19,217 nt of DNA, taken from positions 1 through 19,217 of the forward strand of contig JALLPB010000247.1 in assembly GCA_036939975.1 (NCBI GenBank), in the 5' to 3' direction. Positions 8,264-17,685 of the stretch are shown here, in pieces. The stretch comes from Cyclostephanos tholiformis (taxonomy: Eukaryota; Bacillariophyta; Thalassiosirophyceae; Thalassiosirales; Thalassiosiraceae). Below the pieces are notes generated by a model. It saw only the letters and a program-made list of their open reading frames with translations. It did not search any database and was not told the origin of the DNA. A program made the position numbers and the translations under genes. The first letter of the stretch is position 1. Every line of letters begins with the position of its first letter.

Positions 8264-8340
8264 TAAGTCTATTTCTTAAACATCAAAAAGTCAAGTCTAA
8301 ATATTAGTCTTGACTTTTTGATGTTTAAGAAATAGACTTA
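8264..8340. repeat. 36-bp near-perfect inverted repeat, hairpin 2
   Basis: Arms 8264-8299 and 8305-8340 are reverse complements with one mismatch, around a 5-base loop (aatat). The arms are the same unit as in hairpin 1. The order across both hairpins is reverse, forward, forward, reverse. The element could be a MITE-like foldback, or give a double-stranded RNA if transcribed. Confidence 0.95.
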
Positions 8341-8790
8341 ACTATTTCGTGTCACAAAATACCAAATCATTCAAACACATATGTCAACCTTAAATATGTG
8401 TCACCCCCCTGTTGAATTTGCTAGAGGAGAGTGGTTTCATTGGCTTGTATTCCCTCAACTCCAGTGTTGTTGGCAAAATGCGGTCAATTTTAATGTTATT
8501 CGTAGTGTCCGAGTTAATGTAGGTAGTTTTACGACAACTACACGAAATAGATTCCTACATAAAATACATTTTACAGAGTGGCTATTCCGCAGCAGGTCAA
8601 AACGTTGAATTGAATTCATGGTTACGACACCATTATACTTTATGGGCATGCTCCCTAGCCCCAACGAAGCTGAAAAACGGGGTTTAGCACCCCCAGACCT
8701 ATTCCTTCACAAGTTGAGCATAAAAATCTTGGTTCGATGAGGTGGGGTATTACTATTTAACCATTCCTAAGAGCCTAAAAATCACTAAAA
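8341..8790. other. Non-coding stretch, no gene recognised
   Basis: AT-rich, with short frames only (8381-8608 plus, 8455-8664 minus) and no domain. Nothing further could be identified. Confidence 0.5.
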
Positions 8791-9260
8791 TCATGACCAT
8801 GAATTCATGCCTATATTATTTTGACCACCACACTCCTTAAGATGAGCCCCAAAGCACACCAAGCATGGATCCATCGAAGGATTATATGAACAGTAGTCCC
8901 GTGTATCCTTGCAGCAACCAGTGCAATGGCGGGCGAGATGTATCGTCCTGACTTGCTTGAATTTGCAAAGGTTGGGATAGTATTTTCCCTGGAACTGCTC
9001 CCTTGTCTTTATGAGGACATGGATGGGGTCTGACCTACTCCGAGGGCAAATTGGAGAGTTAGGGGCCACCCAATTGTCGTTCAAGTTGGTCTCCGGCATC
9101 AGTTTTGTGAGTTGCATCCAAAAAGTGAGCACTGGATCTGCCACTGCCTTTGTTGCATGGGCCTTAGCCATTCCTACATTTACCCGAGGAAAGTGAACTG
9201 ATGATTGGGCCACCATTTCATCCCCCAAACACTCTTCAATGATATTGGAGCATGATGACT
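8791..9260 (-). pseudogene. PiggyBac-like transposase, C-terminal fragment
   Basis: A minus-strand frame of about 155 residues, open from 9258 to the stop at 8791-8793. It opens SSCSNIIEECLGDEM and has VNVGMAKAHATKAVADPVLT, matching the 'EVN..LA...F' segment near the end of the piggyBac catalytic domain. After a variable, basic linker comes a C-terminal Cys-rich domain, HCTGCCKDTRDYC...PCLVCFGAHL, with the CxxC...YCxY/C...CxxCFxxHL pattern of the piggyBac CRD that binds transposon ends. On its 5' side (higher coordinates) the frame is cut by a TAG at 9259-9261, exactly where foreign GAATTCC-rich DNA begins. The preceding part of the protein is at 9741-10166. No intact transposase remains. Confidence 0.7.
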
Positions 9261-9452
9261 AGGTTGGGAATTTCAATTTTTTAATGATTTCTCTGACCCC
9301 CCAATCAGAAGCGGAATTCCTATTCCGGCTGGAATTCTGAAAATTCCGGTTGGAAACACCTTCAGAATATTTGCTGAAGGTCTTTCTTCAAATTCGGAAT
9401 TCCAATTCTGATTTCTGGAATCACGGATAATTCCAGACTTAAAACTACCCAT

Positions 9453-9511
9453 CAAAAGGACTTCTGCAGGATTCCTTGCTTTCTTGTTGAAATCTTATAG
9501 AAGTCCTTTTG
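9453..9511. repeat. 13-bp perfect inverted repeat
   Basis: caaaaggacttct (9453-9465) is the exact reverse complement of agaagtccttttg (9499-9511), with a 33-base spacer. It lies inside the GAATTCC-rich insertion. Confidence 0.85.
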
Positions 9512-9591
9512 GTGGGATGCTTTTTCTGACGTAAGAAATTGGAATATTAAATGGCGGGAAAGAATTCGTAATTGAATAAAAATGGTGGGAA

Positions 9592-9740
9592 CAATATTTA
9601 TGATAGGAAAAATTGAATTCCTACGATAATTCCGGCCAAAAAAAGGTCCAGAATTTGAAAATTCTGGGAATTCCGGCAATTCTGCCAGATTTCCCAACCA
9701 AGGCTGCATGTTTATTTTTTAGTAATGCCTAACAAAAACA
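9592..9740 (-). repeat. Inverted copy A of a ~140-bp repeat
   Basis: Read on the minus strand it begins tgtttttgttaggcattact at 9740, continues through gcatgcagcc-like sequence and ttggttgggaaatctggc, and ends near aattcaatttttcc. The plus strand at 11382-11518 shows the same series. Similarity is high in the first 60 bases and at the end, with a gap in the middle. Confidence 0.85.
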
Positions 9741-10166
9741 GCCATGATGACATTTGTCAATGTCATCCTCCCATTGCTTCACCTTATCATTATGTTGCAA
9801 AAAAGTCTTGGCATACTTAAATAATTTCCACTCACAATCAACCTCTTACCAGCTAGTGTGATGCTGATTCTTGTCAAGACCTCCGTGCATGGACAATATC
9901 TTTGTTGTCCAATCTGCATCATGGCAACAATGAAGAAATAAACACTTACCCTCAATCTCCTGAATGTAAGTTTTAGTTTCACCAACATGCTTACCCGCCC
10001 TATGGCCATCAATGAGTTCCCCCGGGATATACTTTGGTCGGTACCTCATTTTCTTTATCAGGAACTGGCCATACACTCCCTTTTTGTCCAGCACCATCAT
10101 GCCCTCCACCACACAGAAGCCACTATCCACCATCACCACCCTCCTTGTCATGCATTTTTCCATCAT
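9741..10166 (-). pseudogene. PiggyBac-like transposase (DDE_Tnp_1_7), internal fragment
   Basis: Minus-strand frame starting about 10166. It reads RRVVMVDSGFCVVEGMMVLD, KKGVYGQFLIKKMRYRPKYI and GELIDGHRAGKHVGE, and later DADWTTKILSMHGG, then a TAA stop at 9846-9848, and then in the same frame EVDCEWKLFKYAKTFLQHND and VKQWEDDIDKCHHG. These match the piggyBac order: DSGFC block with a catalytic Asp, 'KKGVYAxALIKKRRYWPK', 'PDYVMKxM', then 'FKYxxxFxxHxxxRHxVDDxNxxRH'. In the last block the Arg-His and Asp-Asn residues are largely lost. The N-terminal half is absent upstream of 10170. With a stop, truncation and insertion it is dead. Confidence 0.75.
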
Positions 10167-10169
10167 GCA

Positions 10170-11381
10170 TACTACTCCTGATTAGCTTCTACTGTATGAA
10201 CATTTCAATCTACATTATTTAAAAAATTGAGAGAATTGAAAATTCCGCAAGCTCAGTTTCAAGCTATCTGGCCACAAAAAAAATTATTAAAACTGCCGTA
10301 GATTCTAAGTAGGAATAAGTACACAAAACATAGTTTTCACATTACATTTGTTATCAATCATCTACTATTCTTCAGAAAAACAATGTCACTTTCAGCTTAT
10401 TTATTGCAAATACTTAATGGTGCATGCACCCAAACTAATAGCATAGGGGGAAAGAGAACAGTCTGTTATGGTATAGTCTAGTAGGTAGCTAGTAATATGT
10501 ACTCTAGCCATTCTTTATCCTATCTGATCCCATGCTTGTAGGGACCATGGGATACTGAGAGGTTATGAGCAACATATGCTCCATGCAATGGGATACTGAG
10601 GCAGTCTCAGCTTTCCAATGGATTGTGTTTCAGGGGTATCCAACAGTGGCTAGATAGGTAAAAGTAAGTACATGTTACCTACATTAATTATAGGATGCAA
10701 ATGCATCCTTTGCCCAATATAAAGATAAAAAGAATTTAAAAGGGGGAGGGAAGAGGGGGAGATAGGCCTAAATTTGGCACCCTTTTTTATCCATTATATA
10801 AAATCAAAAAGTTGTTACATAAATAATCTGACCCCAATTTATTCTGGATAACAAGCATAACAGATCCCCCAACCAGCATCAGTTTCTGACCCACAAATAC
10901 CAGAATCAAAAATTGGTGGAAATTAACATGTTAGCCTTCTAGCTTTATGAAATATCCCCTAACTTTGGTCTTATGGTCAGTAAGTGGGCTGATTGATCCC
11001 TATGCTAGTAGGGACTGCATTTTTCCATAGAGTGTTCACATGGTCTGTTGGGAGGGTAAGTACTCTCAGTAAGGTGGGCCTGAGCCGCCTGATGCCTGAT
11101 GTGAGCTGCTCAATTGTGACTGGACTAGTAGTGCATTTCATAGCATAGCCAGAAGTAGGTAAAGTGTGATACATGATGTTGTAGTTAACATACATACTGC
11201 ACTCACACTAAATCCCCTCTTCTGTGCGCCACCTCCCAAAACTGTAGTAGGCCAACACAACTACCATACAATCCTACGTAGGAACATAATTAGTACTACT
11301 TCCAGAGTGAATCGTTTTTTTGCCAGTATTAAAGTACATATTTATAAGTACGTAACTATCAACATGGCATTGTAACTTCTG
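10170..11381. other. Non-coding stretch with dispersed repeats
   Basis: No domain-bearing frame was seen. Small repeats occur: atgggatactgag at 10548-10560 and 10589-10601; cagtctcagctttccaa at 10602-10618, also at 1376-1392; and a gatccca/ctatgct.gtagggac block near 10526 and again near 10994. It is bounded by the two inverted copies of the 140-bp repeat and the piggyBac relic, so it may be the body of a decayed element. Confidence 0.5.
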
Positions 11382-11518
11382 TGTTTTTGTTAGGCATTAC
11401 TAAAAAAATTAGCATGCAGCCTTGGTTGGGAAATCTGGCGGAATCGGAATTTTGGATTCAATACCCTTTTTAGGCCAGAATTATCATCGGAATTCAATTT
11501 TTCCGATCGTAAAAATTG
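11382..11518 (+). repeat. Inverted copy B of a ~140-bp repeat
   Basis: Begins tgtttttgttaggcattact and contains gcatgcagccttggttggga, ggaattttggattcaat and aattcaatttttccgat. It is the inverted counterpart of 9592-9740. It is not adjacent to piggyBac sequence, so it is an independent insertion or the other end of a larger element. Confidence 0.85.
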
Positions 11519-11644
11519 TATAGCTCTCTAAAATGGATTCTACCATTTTATTCTGAACTTTGGTAAAAAGTCAATGAGTTCTGCCGTGGAGGCATATTCT
11601 CCCTTTAAAATGGATTATACCATTCCGATATATATGTTAATCAC

Positions 11645-11920
11645 CAAATGCACAAAATTATCAAATGTATACAGGGATTGACCATATGCGATTTTTTTGC
11701 TGTCTACTCAAATGCATTTTGGGATCCCTAAATGCATTTGGGGATGCCTTTTTTCACCAGACCAGCAAGCTGGTTCAGTCACTAGTGAAGCTATGGTAAG
11801 AGAGCACAAAGTTCACTTTGGCGTATGCATAAATAATGCACCATTGAGTGAGCTGACGATGCAGTTCCATTATTTGTGCCCCTGGATTGCATTGAGCTTG
11901 GTCACTTGCTGAATGCATTC
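11645..11920. repeat. 5' flanking copies of the AAATGCATTT palindrome
   Basis: Clear copies are aaatgcattt at 11710-11719 and 11730-11739 (20 bases apart, each followed by ggga) and gaatgcattc at 11911-11920, just before the integrase ORF. Weaker ones (aaatgcac, aaatgtat) lie at 11645-11670. They match the large array after the ORF, so the palindromes bracket the integrase relic. Confidence 0.75.
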
Positions 11921-11928
11921 GGCTAATT

Positions 11929-13918
11929 ATGTCTGCTGATGGCATATTTTTTAATGATGGGGGAGAGCCTATGGTGTCCAGCCACAGCAACAGAGAGTTG
12001 GAGGACAACAAAAATCCAAAGAAAAACTCCCATGGTTTCATCGAGGGTGTTGATGAGTTGGATGCAGAGAAGCTACACTGTATGAATGTATTTTATGCTC
12101 TTTTCAAGGAATGGTACATCCAGAAGAATTACACTTGTATCCTCTTCACCAAGGACAAGCATCAAAAAATACTCCAGTTCTGCCTTGACCTTCTTGATGG
12201 TGCTGATTACAGAAAGAGATACATGCAGGGAAATAAGCAAGCATACAAGTGGGTGAGGAAGTATGATGCAGGTACGGTGGGAGGCAGCAGCATTTTCATT
12301 TGGCACCCTCAAGAGGCCCTGTTGCCGATGCGCAATCTCTCGAACCATCTTCCCTTGTGAGGCCATCATATGCAGAGAGAGTTTTTGTTGATATTCTTGT
12401 GATTCACGTAATTGACCATTGCAAGGGTACAACACTCTGGAGGCATGCCGCAGATTGGCATGGCAATATCCCCCAATAAGTTTGCAAGATGTTCACCGAT
12501 TGCTGCCCAAAGTGCATTACCATGCTGAGTAGGAAACTGCCAGTTGCTGGCATCAAGAACATTGTAATGGAGGGATTTGGTGTGCGTGGTCAAGTAGATT
12601 TGATAGATTTTCAGAGTATGCCTGATGGTGCATTCAAGTTCCTCCTAAATAACATCGATCATGGGATCAAAAAGCTTACCACCACTCACTCATTGCAAAA
12701 CGTGCATTATGCATTGAGGATGCTTTCTTCACAATCTTCACGGAGCAAGGTCCTCCAAAAATTTTTCAAACCAACAATGGAAGTGAATTCTCACAGAATG
12801 CCCAGGACCACAATGGCCAATTGATGAGGTTAAATGAAGCATAAAACTAAACGAGCCAAGATAGCAGCCTTGAATGAGGCTTTATCATCTCTTTTCAATA
12901 GCCATGATTCAATGGTAGTCACTGAAAGTGACGGTTCATCAGCAGTTGTGAAAAGTGGTGGTCTCAAAGAAGTTGGCAATCAATGGACAGAACTCATCAA
13001 GGACCAAAAGATTTCTATTGGTACCATGGAGATGAGAAACGCCAAGATTGGAGCATTCTTCCCCATCCTATGCTGCATCAATAACAAGGATGTCCTTGAT
13101 CCCAACATTTTCAAACCTTGTATTCTCAGAAAGGTCGAGTCAAGTTTGTTTGAGGTGCTTGATACAAACTTGAGCAACAAAGTTGAAGAGGACCTAGAAT
13201 GGGATGGAGATGATGGTTTACATGGCAATTGGAACATCTAATACAAGTATCTAAGCAATGACTATATTGCATCGTATTTGTCCTCTCTTCATATAGAACA
13301 AGAAGATATTGAATGTCATGAATTTCTGCCGAGGCATGCTTGTCTTTGGAAACATGCAGTTTCCAATGTTGCAAAGAAAGCTGAATCAGTAAAGAAATGA
13401 ATTGAGAGTAAATCAGCATCTTGTGTTTTCAAAGTTGGGGATGTGGAGCTGGTCCCCATTGATGATGTCGATCGCACCAATGTTGATGCACCCAATATTA
13501 CAGGTGTGGTTGTTTCAATCTCAAAGGACAAGTCAACATGCCGAGTTGCCATCAAGGAAGGACTCCTCCATAGTGCCATGTGTATCATTCACTTAGGCCA
13601 GTTCTGCCACGGATCAAACAACAGAAAGCTCATGGACCTTGAAGATGCTTTCACCAATTGGTGGGGGCTTCCCAAGGTGGCAGAATGAGAAGCAGCACAT
13701 AACGTGGTATGGTCAAATGCAACTGCAAGGGGAATTGCATGAACAACCTCTGTGCATGCAAAAAAGCTGGTAGGATCTGCAGTTCTCAATGTCACAAAAA
13801 TAGTAAAGCTGCAAGAACAATACTGAGTGATGGGATTTGTGTATGGGAGTATGAAATAGGAGTTATTTGTAAGAATGCATGTCAAATGTTTCCAATCAAA
13901 GTACTATTTTGCATGTGA
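11929..13918 (+). pseudogene. KRBA2/SCAND3-like DDE integrase (transposon-derived), multiply broken
   Basis: Successive plus-strand frames read as one integrase-type protein. Frame 1 (11929-12360) is the N-terminal part, ending after KQAYKWVRKYDAG. Near 12340-12356 it shifts. The next frame gives an H2C2 zinc finger (IHVIDHC...CCPKC), broken by a TAA at 12477-12479 (NIPQ-stop-VCKMF). The integrase core follows: GFGVRGQVDLIDFQSMPDGA and FKFLLNNIDHGIKK. A second shift near 12712 leads to TIFTEQGPPKIFQTNNGSEF (12713-12826). There the expected Asp of 'QTDNGxEF' is Asn (AAC, 12773-12775). Later parts, 12834-13688 with stops at 13239 and 13398, end in the VGDVELVPIDDVDR/GVVVSI module. The last frame (13709-13918) holds a CRC-like Cys motif, KCNCKGNCMNNLCACKKAGR then CSSQCH. 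This order matches KRBA2/SCAND3-like integrases of mobile elements. The catalytic Glu segment was not located. Confidence 0.8.
13709..13801 (+). other. CRC-like Cys-rich C-terminal motif of the integrase relic
   Basis: Reads CNC-x3-C-x4-CAC-x6-C-x3-CH (positions in the frame starting at 13709). The same pattern occurs at the end of KRBA2-like integrases and resembles the Tesmin/TSO1 CXC repeat, a DNA-binding zinc motif. Its survival in frame shows that the element's 3' coding end is near 13918, directly beside the palindrome array. Confidence 0.7.
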
Positions 13919-13930
13919 AGAACAATAGCC

Positions 13931-14563
13931 AAAAGCATTTGAAGATTACCAAATGCATTTGGGGATCATCAAATGCAATTGGGGATCCTAATATTCCTGG
14001 TTCCTAAATGCATTTGGGGATTAGCACAGTTCCCAAATGCATTTGGAGATTTACTTTATCCCCAAATGCATTCAGTGATTCAACCATTCACAATCCCTTA
14101 ATGTATTTGGGGATTTTCATAATCCCTCACAATCCCTGAATGCTTTGGGGATTTTCATAATCCCCAAATGCATTTAGGGATTCGAATATTCATGGTCCCT
14201 GAATGCATTTGGGATTAAGTAAATCTCTGAATGCATTTTGATATTGTGCAAATCCCCGAATGCATTCAGGGACCACAAATATTTGGATTCCAAATGCATT
14301 GGAGATTCACTCAATCCCAAGATGCCTTTGGGGTTCACCAAATGTATCTGGGAGCAGCTTCAGTCACTAACCCAAATGCATTTGGAAATAGCATGCATAT
14401 GGGAAAATAGCAAAATGATCCCCATATGCAAAATTTTCCATATGGGGATGACCAAATGCATTTGGGGATCCCTGAATGCATTCGGAGAGAGGCCGAAAAA
14501 TTGCATACCTCTGAAGGTGCAATCTGGGATCTGCCTGTATGCATTTGGTATTAGTGTGCATTT
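13931..14563. repeat. Array of ~20 palindromic units centred on AAATGCATTT
   Basis: Consensus is about atccccaaatgcatttgggg plus at, itself a palindrome. Core positions include 13951, 13971, 14006, 14035, 14064, 14166, 14201, 14229, 14258, 14292, 14374, 14454, 14474 and 14537. Degenerate ones are at 13931, 14099, 14138, 14320, 14340 and 14557. Spacing between neighbouring centres falls mostly into about 20, 28-29 or 34-35 bases. Variants are symmetrical at both arms in places (gaatgcattc, flanked by ccc and ggg). The array starts right after the integrase relic. Subterminal transposase-binding repeats are a reasonable reading; the function is unproven. Confidence 0.9.
14418..14449. repeat. 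11-bp perfect hairpin within the palindrome array
   Basis: atccccatatg (14418-14428) pairs exactly with catatggggat (14439-14449) around the 10-base loop caaaattttc. It shares the atcccc/ggggat outer arms with the array units but has a different centre, as if one unit had been opened by an insertion. Confidence 0.85.
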
Positions 14564-14880
14564 GGTGATTAACATATACAATGCAAATATATATATGTGA
14601 ATGTGTGGATTAGATGGATGTGGGATCACAAATACAAGCTTGTGTTGGAGTCAAGCTTTGTGAGACATGATACACCAAGACCATGCACAAGAAGAAGGAC
14701 ATCCTTCCTTAAATGCTAGTGTGGACTTCTGATGTCATCGGAAGTGCTCTGCAGTCAATGAAACTTCTGCTGGACTGAGAGAGCAGTATCCCATGGGAAT
14801 AGACAAAAGAGGAAGTGTTATTATGTAAAGACAGCTCAGTGAAGTACTTATTGTTTGATCGACCCATCTTGAAACTGAAC
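14564..14880. other. Non-coding stretch, no gene recognised
   Basis: No domain-bearing frame or RNA gene was found between the palindrome array and the TA microsatellite. Confidence 0.45.
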
Positions 14881-14951
14881 AATATACATATATATACATA
14901 TATATACATATATATATACATATAAATATGTATATATATATATATATATTT
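14881..14951. repeat. TA/CATATA microsatellite
   Basis: About 70 bases of alternating TA with interspersed C and G (acatatatatacatatatat ... atgtatatatatat). It can fold back on itself. Open frames through it (Tyr/Ile repeats) are artefacts. Confidence 0.9.
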
Positions 14952-15828
14952 GTCATGGAACTTTTCCAATTGAAGATCATGTAGGAACCCTGGGACATTT
15001 AAGTGATGGTCTTCTATCCCAAGCATTGGCTCTATTCCAATTTTTAGCATACAAGGTAAACATGTTCTCTGTCACATTTTTGAAACTGCTGCCAATCAGA
15101 GCACATTCACCCAATTCTCAATCCCCACAAGCCTCAAAATCTCCAATCTGATGTCTGCTACCCAAAATGCATTTGTTGTATTGAACATTCTCTAATGTTG
15201 GCAACCAGCCCACTAACAAACACACTCCTTTGGCAATTATTAATGGAGCAAGTATGGTGTGCACCATGTTTCTTGCAACAACCACAAGCTACAGCCTGGT
15301 TGTTGCATCCATCAATAGTGCAACTTTTTTCTTGTAGCTATGTTTCACACACAGTCCTGCAGCTTGAGCAAAGTTATTGCACTTTCCCTGTGTGCATCAC
15401 TCCCGACCACCATGAGTAAAACAGAAGAAACTGCCAGCATGTTTTGTTGCATGACAAACACAACCTTCCAAGGAACACTCTTTATTGACAAATCTATTCA
15501 TTATTGTTGCATTTTCCTCTTATCCTCATACCTTCTTTTGCTGTCATTGTGGCCAATTCTTTTGACCAAGTTCTGATGTATTTTTATGGTTGCTATCTAC
15601 TACCCTGTTAAAACTTTGCCCATTACACACTGAAAAAACACAGGATGGCAATTTTCCCACCAATTTACATCTACTCACTTCCATACCTAGTTTGTTAATT
15701 ACTTTTTTAGTATTCCTATTTTGCTTTTTTTGAAATCCAGTAATGTTCAGGATTCCGAGGATTCCTGATAAATTCTTTTTTTCTGGAGAAATTTTGATGA
15801 CAGTAACATTTTTGTGAGGCCACAAAAA
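14952..15828. other. Non-coding stretch with a small hairpin
   Basis: No gene recognised. One solitary palindrome copy, aaatgcattt, lies at 15165-15174. An 11-bp perfect inverted repeat, tgcaacaacca (15274-15284) and tggttgttgca (15297-15307), has a 12-base loop. The rest is AT-rich, with GATTCC-type blocks from about 15750. Confidence 0.5.
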
Positions 15829-16872
15829 CAGTAATCAGGATTCCTGCAGGAATTCCAGTTTCCAACTATATGTGGAAATTAATAGGCATGAAGTTTAATG
15901 GTAATTATTGTACTTATTTATCTACTCTATCTAGAGTAACAAAAGACTTTGCGAAAAAAAAATAGAATGCCATCATGGTGGGTCATTTGCCGCATCTAGC
16001 AGCATGGATATTGTATTAATAGCTACACTCTCAGGGCAACCTCTTATCGATGAATTGGTCAAGGGTGCCAACAAAGGATTTTTTCAAAATTCTGTAAATC
16101 AGCTACAAAAATAAATAATTAGTACACTCATCCATTTTATTTCATTTTTTTACCCCTCCCAACTTGATCGCCCCCAAAATCAGCAAAAGGAGCTCCTCCC
16201 ACACTTTGCCCCAGTTACTCTTCTTCCCCTGTACCCCCTCTAGGTTGCTCCAGAGTGTTTTTTGTTGATGTTGTGTTTAAATTTGTCGTCGGTTGCTGCC
16301 AAAGATCACAAGGTTTAAAAAAAATTTTATCGCCTGTTTTACTGCCCCAAACAATGCCAAAATGCCCCCCAACATGTTCCGCCCAGATCATGCGCCCTCT
16401 CCAATATCCCCCCCACTGAGAACACAATCATTTGGTTTGTTGTATTTTCTGACCAAACAATGGCCACCTAAGGCTGAGACACAGCCCCTCACTTTGTTTT
16501 TTGATGGGTTGCATTTCAACACCCCAAACAAGAGAACCAGCCCCAGAGAGAGTGCAACTGATGCCGCATGCCTTGCATGGTCCCATTTGGAGCAGCAGCA
16601 CCAAGATTTGGGTCCATGGCGGATGCTGCCATGAAGAGAGAGGGCAGAGGAGCAGTGGGAGTAGAATGGCACAGCGGCTCATCTTGTTTTTGTGCTTTGT
16701 CTGCATTGTGTTTGTGTATTTTGTCTTGAATTCCTACGTCGCACTCTATGTAATTCCATACAGAGCAAATTCATGTGGGGGTTCTAGAGGCAATTACTTC
16801 AAACAGTAATGGGTGATTCCTGTCCCCCAAGAACCAAAAAAATTTTCCACAGGAATCCAGAGGATTACTGCA
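15829..16872. mobile_element. Possible ~1-kb element with short terminal inverted repeats
   Basis: cagtaatcaggattcctg near 15829 corresponds to the reverse complement of caggaatccagaggattact near 16849 (cagtaatcctctggattcctg), differing by a 3-base gap and small changes. A related inner copy (agtaatgggtgattcctgt) starts near 16806. The interior is C-rich in one part (16130-16420) and has no recognisable gene. No target-site duplication was identified, so this is tentative. Confidence 0.35.
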
Positions 16873-17275
16873 GTAATTAACAACCTAGTTTCATACTAGA
16901 TCCCACTAAACTGAGTAGATGTAACCTGGTGAGAAAATCAAGTATAACGATACTTTCTGTGGTTGAAGAAATAGCAATACTTTTTGCCATTGAAGAACAG
17001 TTTTCTGGCATTGACAATATTGTTCATGGGAAACCATATATTTTAACCCTACACTATTCAAAAATCTTCCTTTGAGATACCACTATTAACTCATCACAAT
17101 TTTGGACCATAATGTCATCTCACAATTCATTATATTCAACATACACAACCATGTCATGGACCAAACAAACAGCAAGGAAATGTACTGGAGAAAAGGCTCC
17201 CTGGATGGCATTGGCTTTTAAAACTGTAACATTATAGCAGACAACAAAAGGGCCATCTTAAGCAAATGGGAATGG
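16873..17275. other. Non-coding stretch, no gene recognised
   Basis: AT-rich, stops in all frames, no repeat or RNA gene that I can support. It could be the 5' part of the retroelement relic that follows. Confidence 0.4.
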
Positions 17276-17685
17276 GTGGTGTTAAAGACTTGTATGCCCA
17301 ATTTAAGGGTTTGTATGCCCTATCTAGCAAAATCTCAAGGTCATATGGGGCATGGTTCTGTTTCTGATGTACCGGACCTAGAGAATATTGAGCACATCAT
17401 GCTCAAAAAATACAACAAGAAACTCAAGGCCAAGGTCAAGGCTACTACAGCCCATATTGACAGGAAAGGTAAACCCAAGAAAGGCACATCTGGTGGAGGC
17501 TCATCTGGTTGAGTCCCAAAGAAGGAGTGCATCGAGATTGCAAGACTCACGGTGGCCCTCACCAGATGCATAACATGAGTGACTGTCAATATGAACCACA
17601 GGCAACCTCTGATGGAAGGAAGCCCTACAAGAAATTTGGGGGCAATAAGAGTGTAGCCTATAGCCTACATGGCAGCGATGCTTGA
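17276..17685 (+). pseudogene. Copia-like retrotransposon gag fragment
   Basis: Two frames join near 17515. The first (17276-17512) ends in a basic, Gly-rich stretch: KKYNKKLKAKVKATTAH, then DRKGKPKKGTSGGGSSG. The second (to the TGA at 17683-17685) gives HRDCKTHGGPHQMHNMSDCQ, followed by YEPQATSDGRKPYKKFGG. The 'C..HGGPH..HN...C' motif with a preceding Lys-rich linker and a following 'DGxxxKxF' resembles the zinc-binding end of gag in diatom copia elements, as I remember them. The first Cys of the knuckle is not evident. No protease, integrase or RT sequence follows, so it is a short relic. Confidence 0.5.

Larger units (their letters stand above)
9261..9740 (-). mobile_element. ~480-bp GAATTCC-rich insertion inside the piggyBac relic
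   Basis: This stretch separates two collinear piggyBac fragments. It is rich in gaattcc/ggaattc blocks, for example gaattcc at 9314-9320 facing ggaattc at 9331-9337. It has aggttgggaattt at one end (9261 onward) and, on the other strand, ttggttgggaaatctgg near 9700, which may be short terminal inverted repeats. Its 9592-9740 part has an inverted copy at 11382-11518. It carries no recognisable gene, so a non-autonomous element is likely. Target-site duplications were not found. Confidence 0.55.

Noticed and set aside
9452..9709. Minus-strand frame MQPWLGNLAELPEFPEF...
   Set aside because: It runs through GAATTCC repeats, whose repetition creates the Pro-Glu-Phe pattern; no domain.
13931..14563. 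CRISPR array
   Set aside because: The repeated motif is short, palindromic and degenerate, spacings are mixed, and the genome is eukaryotic with no cas genes.
14238..14600. 120-codon plus-strand frame in the palindrome array
   Set aside because: The recurring KCIW/NAFG residues are translations of the ATGCATTTGGGG repeat; palindromes give similar frames on both strands.
16388..16809. Overlapping 90-110-codon frames on both strands
   Set aside because: Cys/Ser/Leu-rich chance frames in C-rich non-coding DNA; no family recognised.
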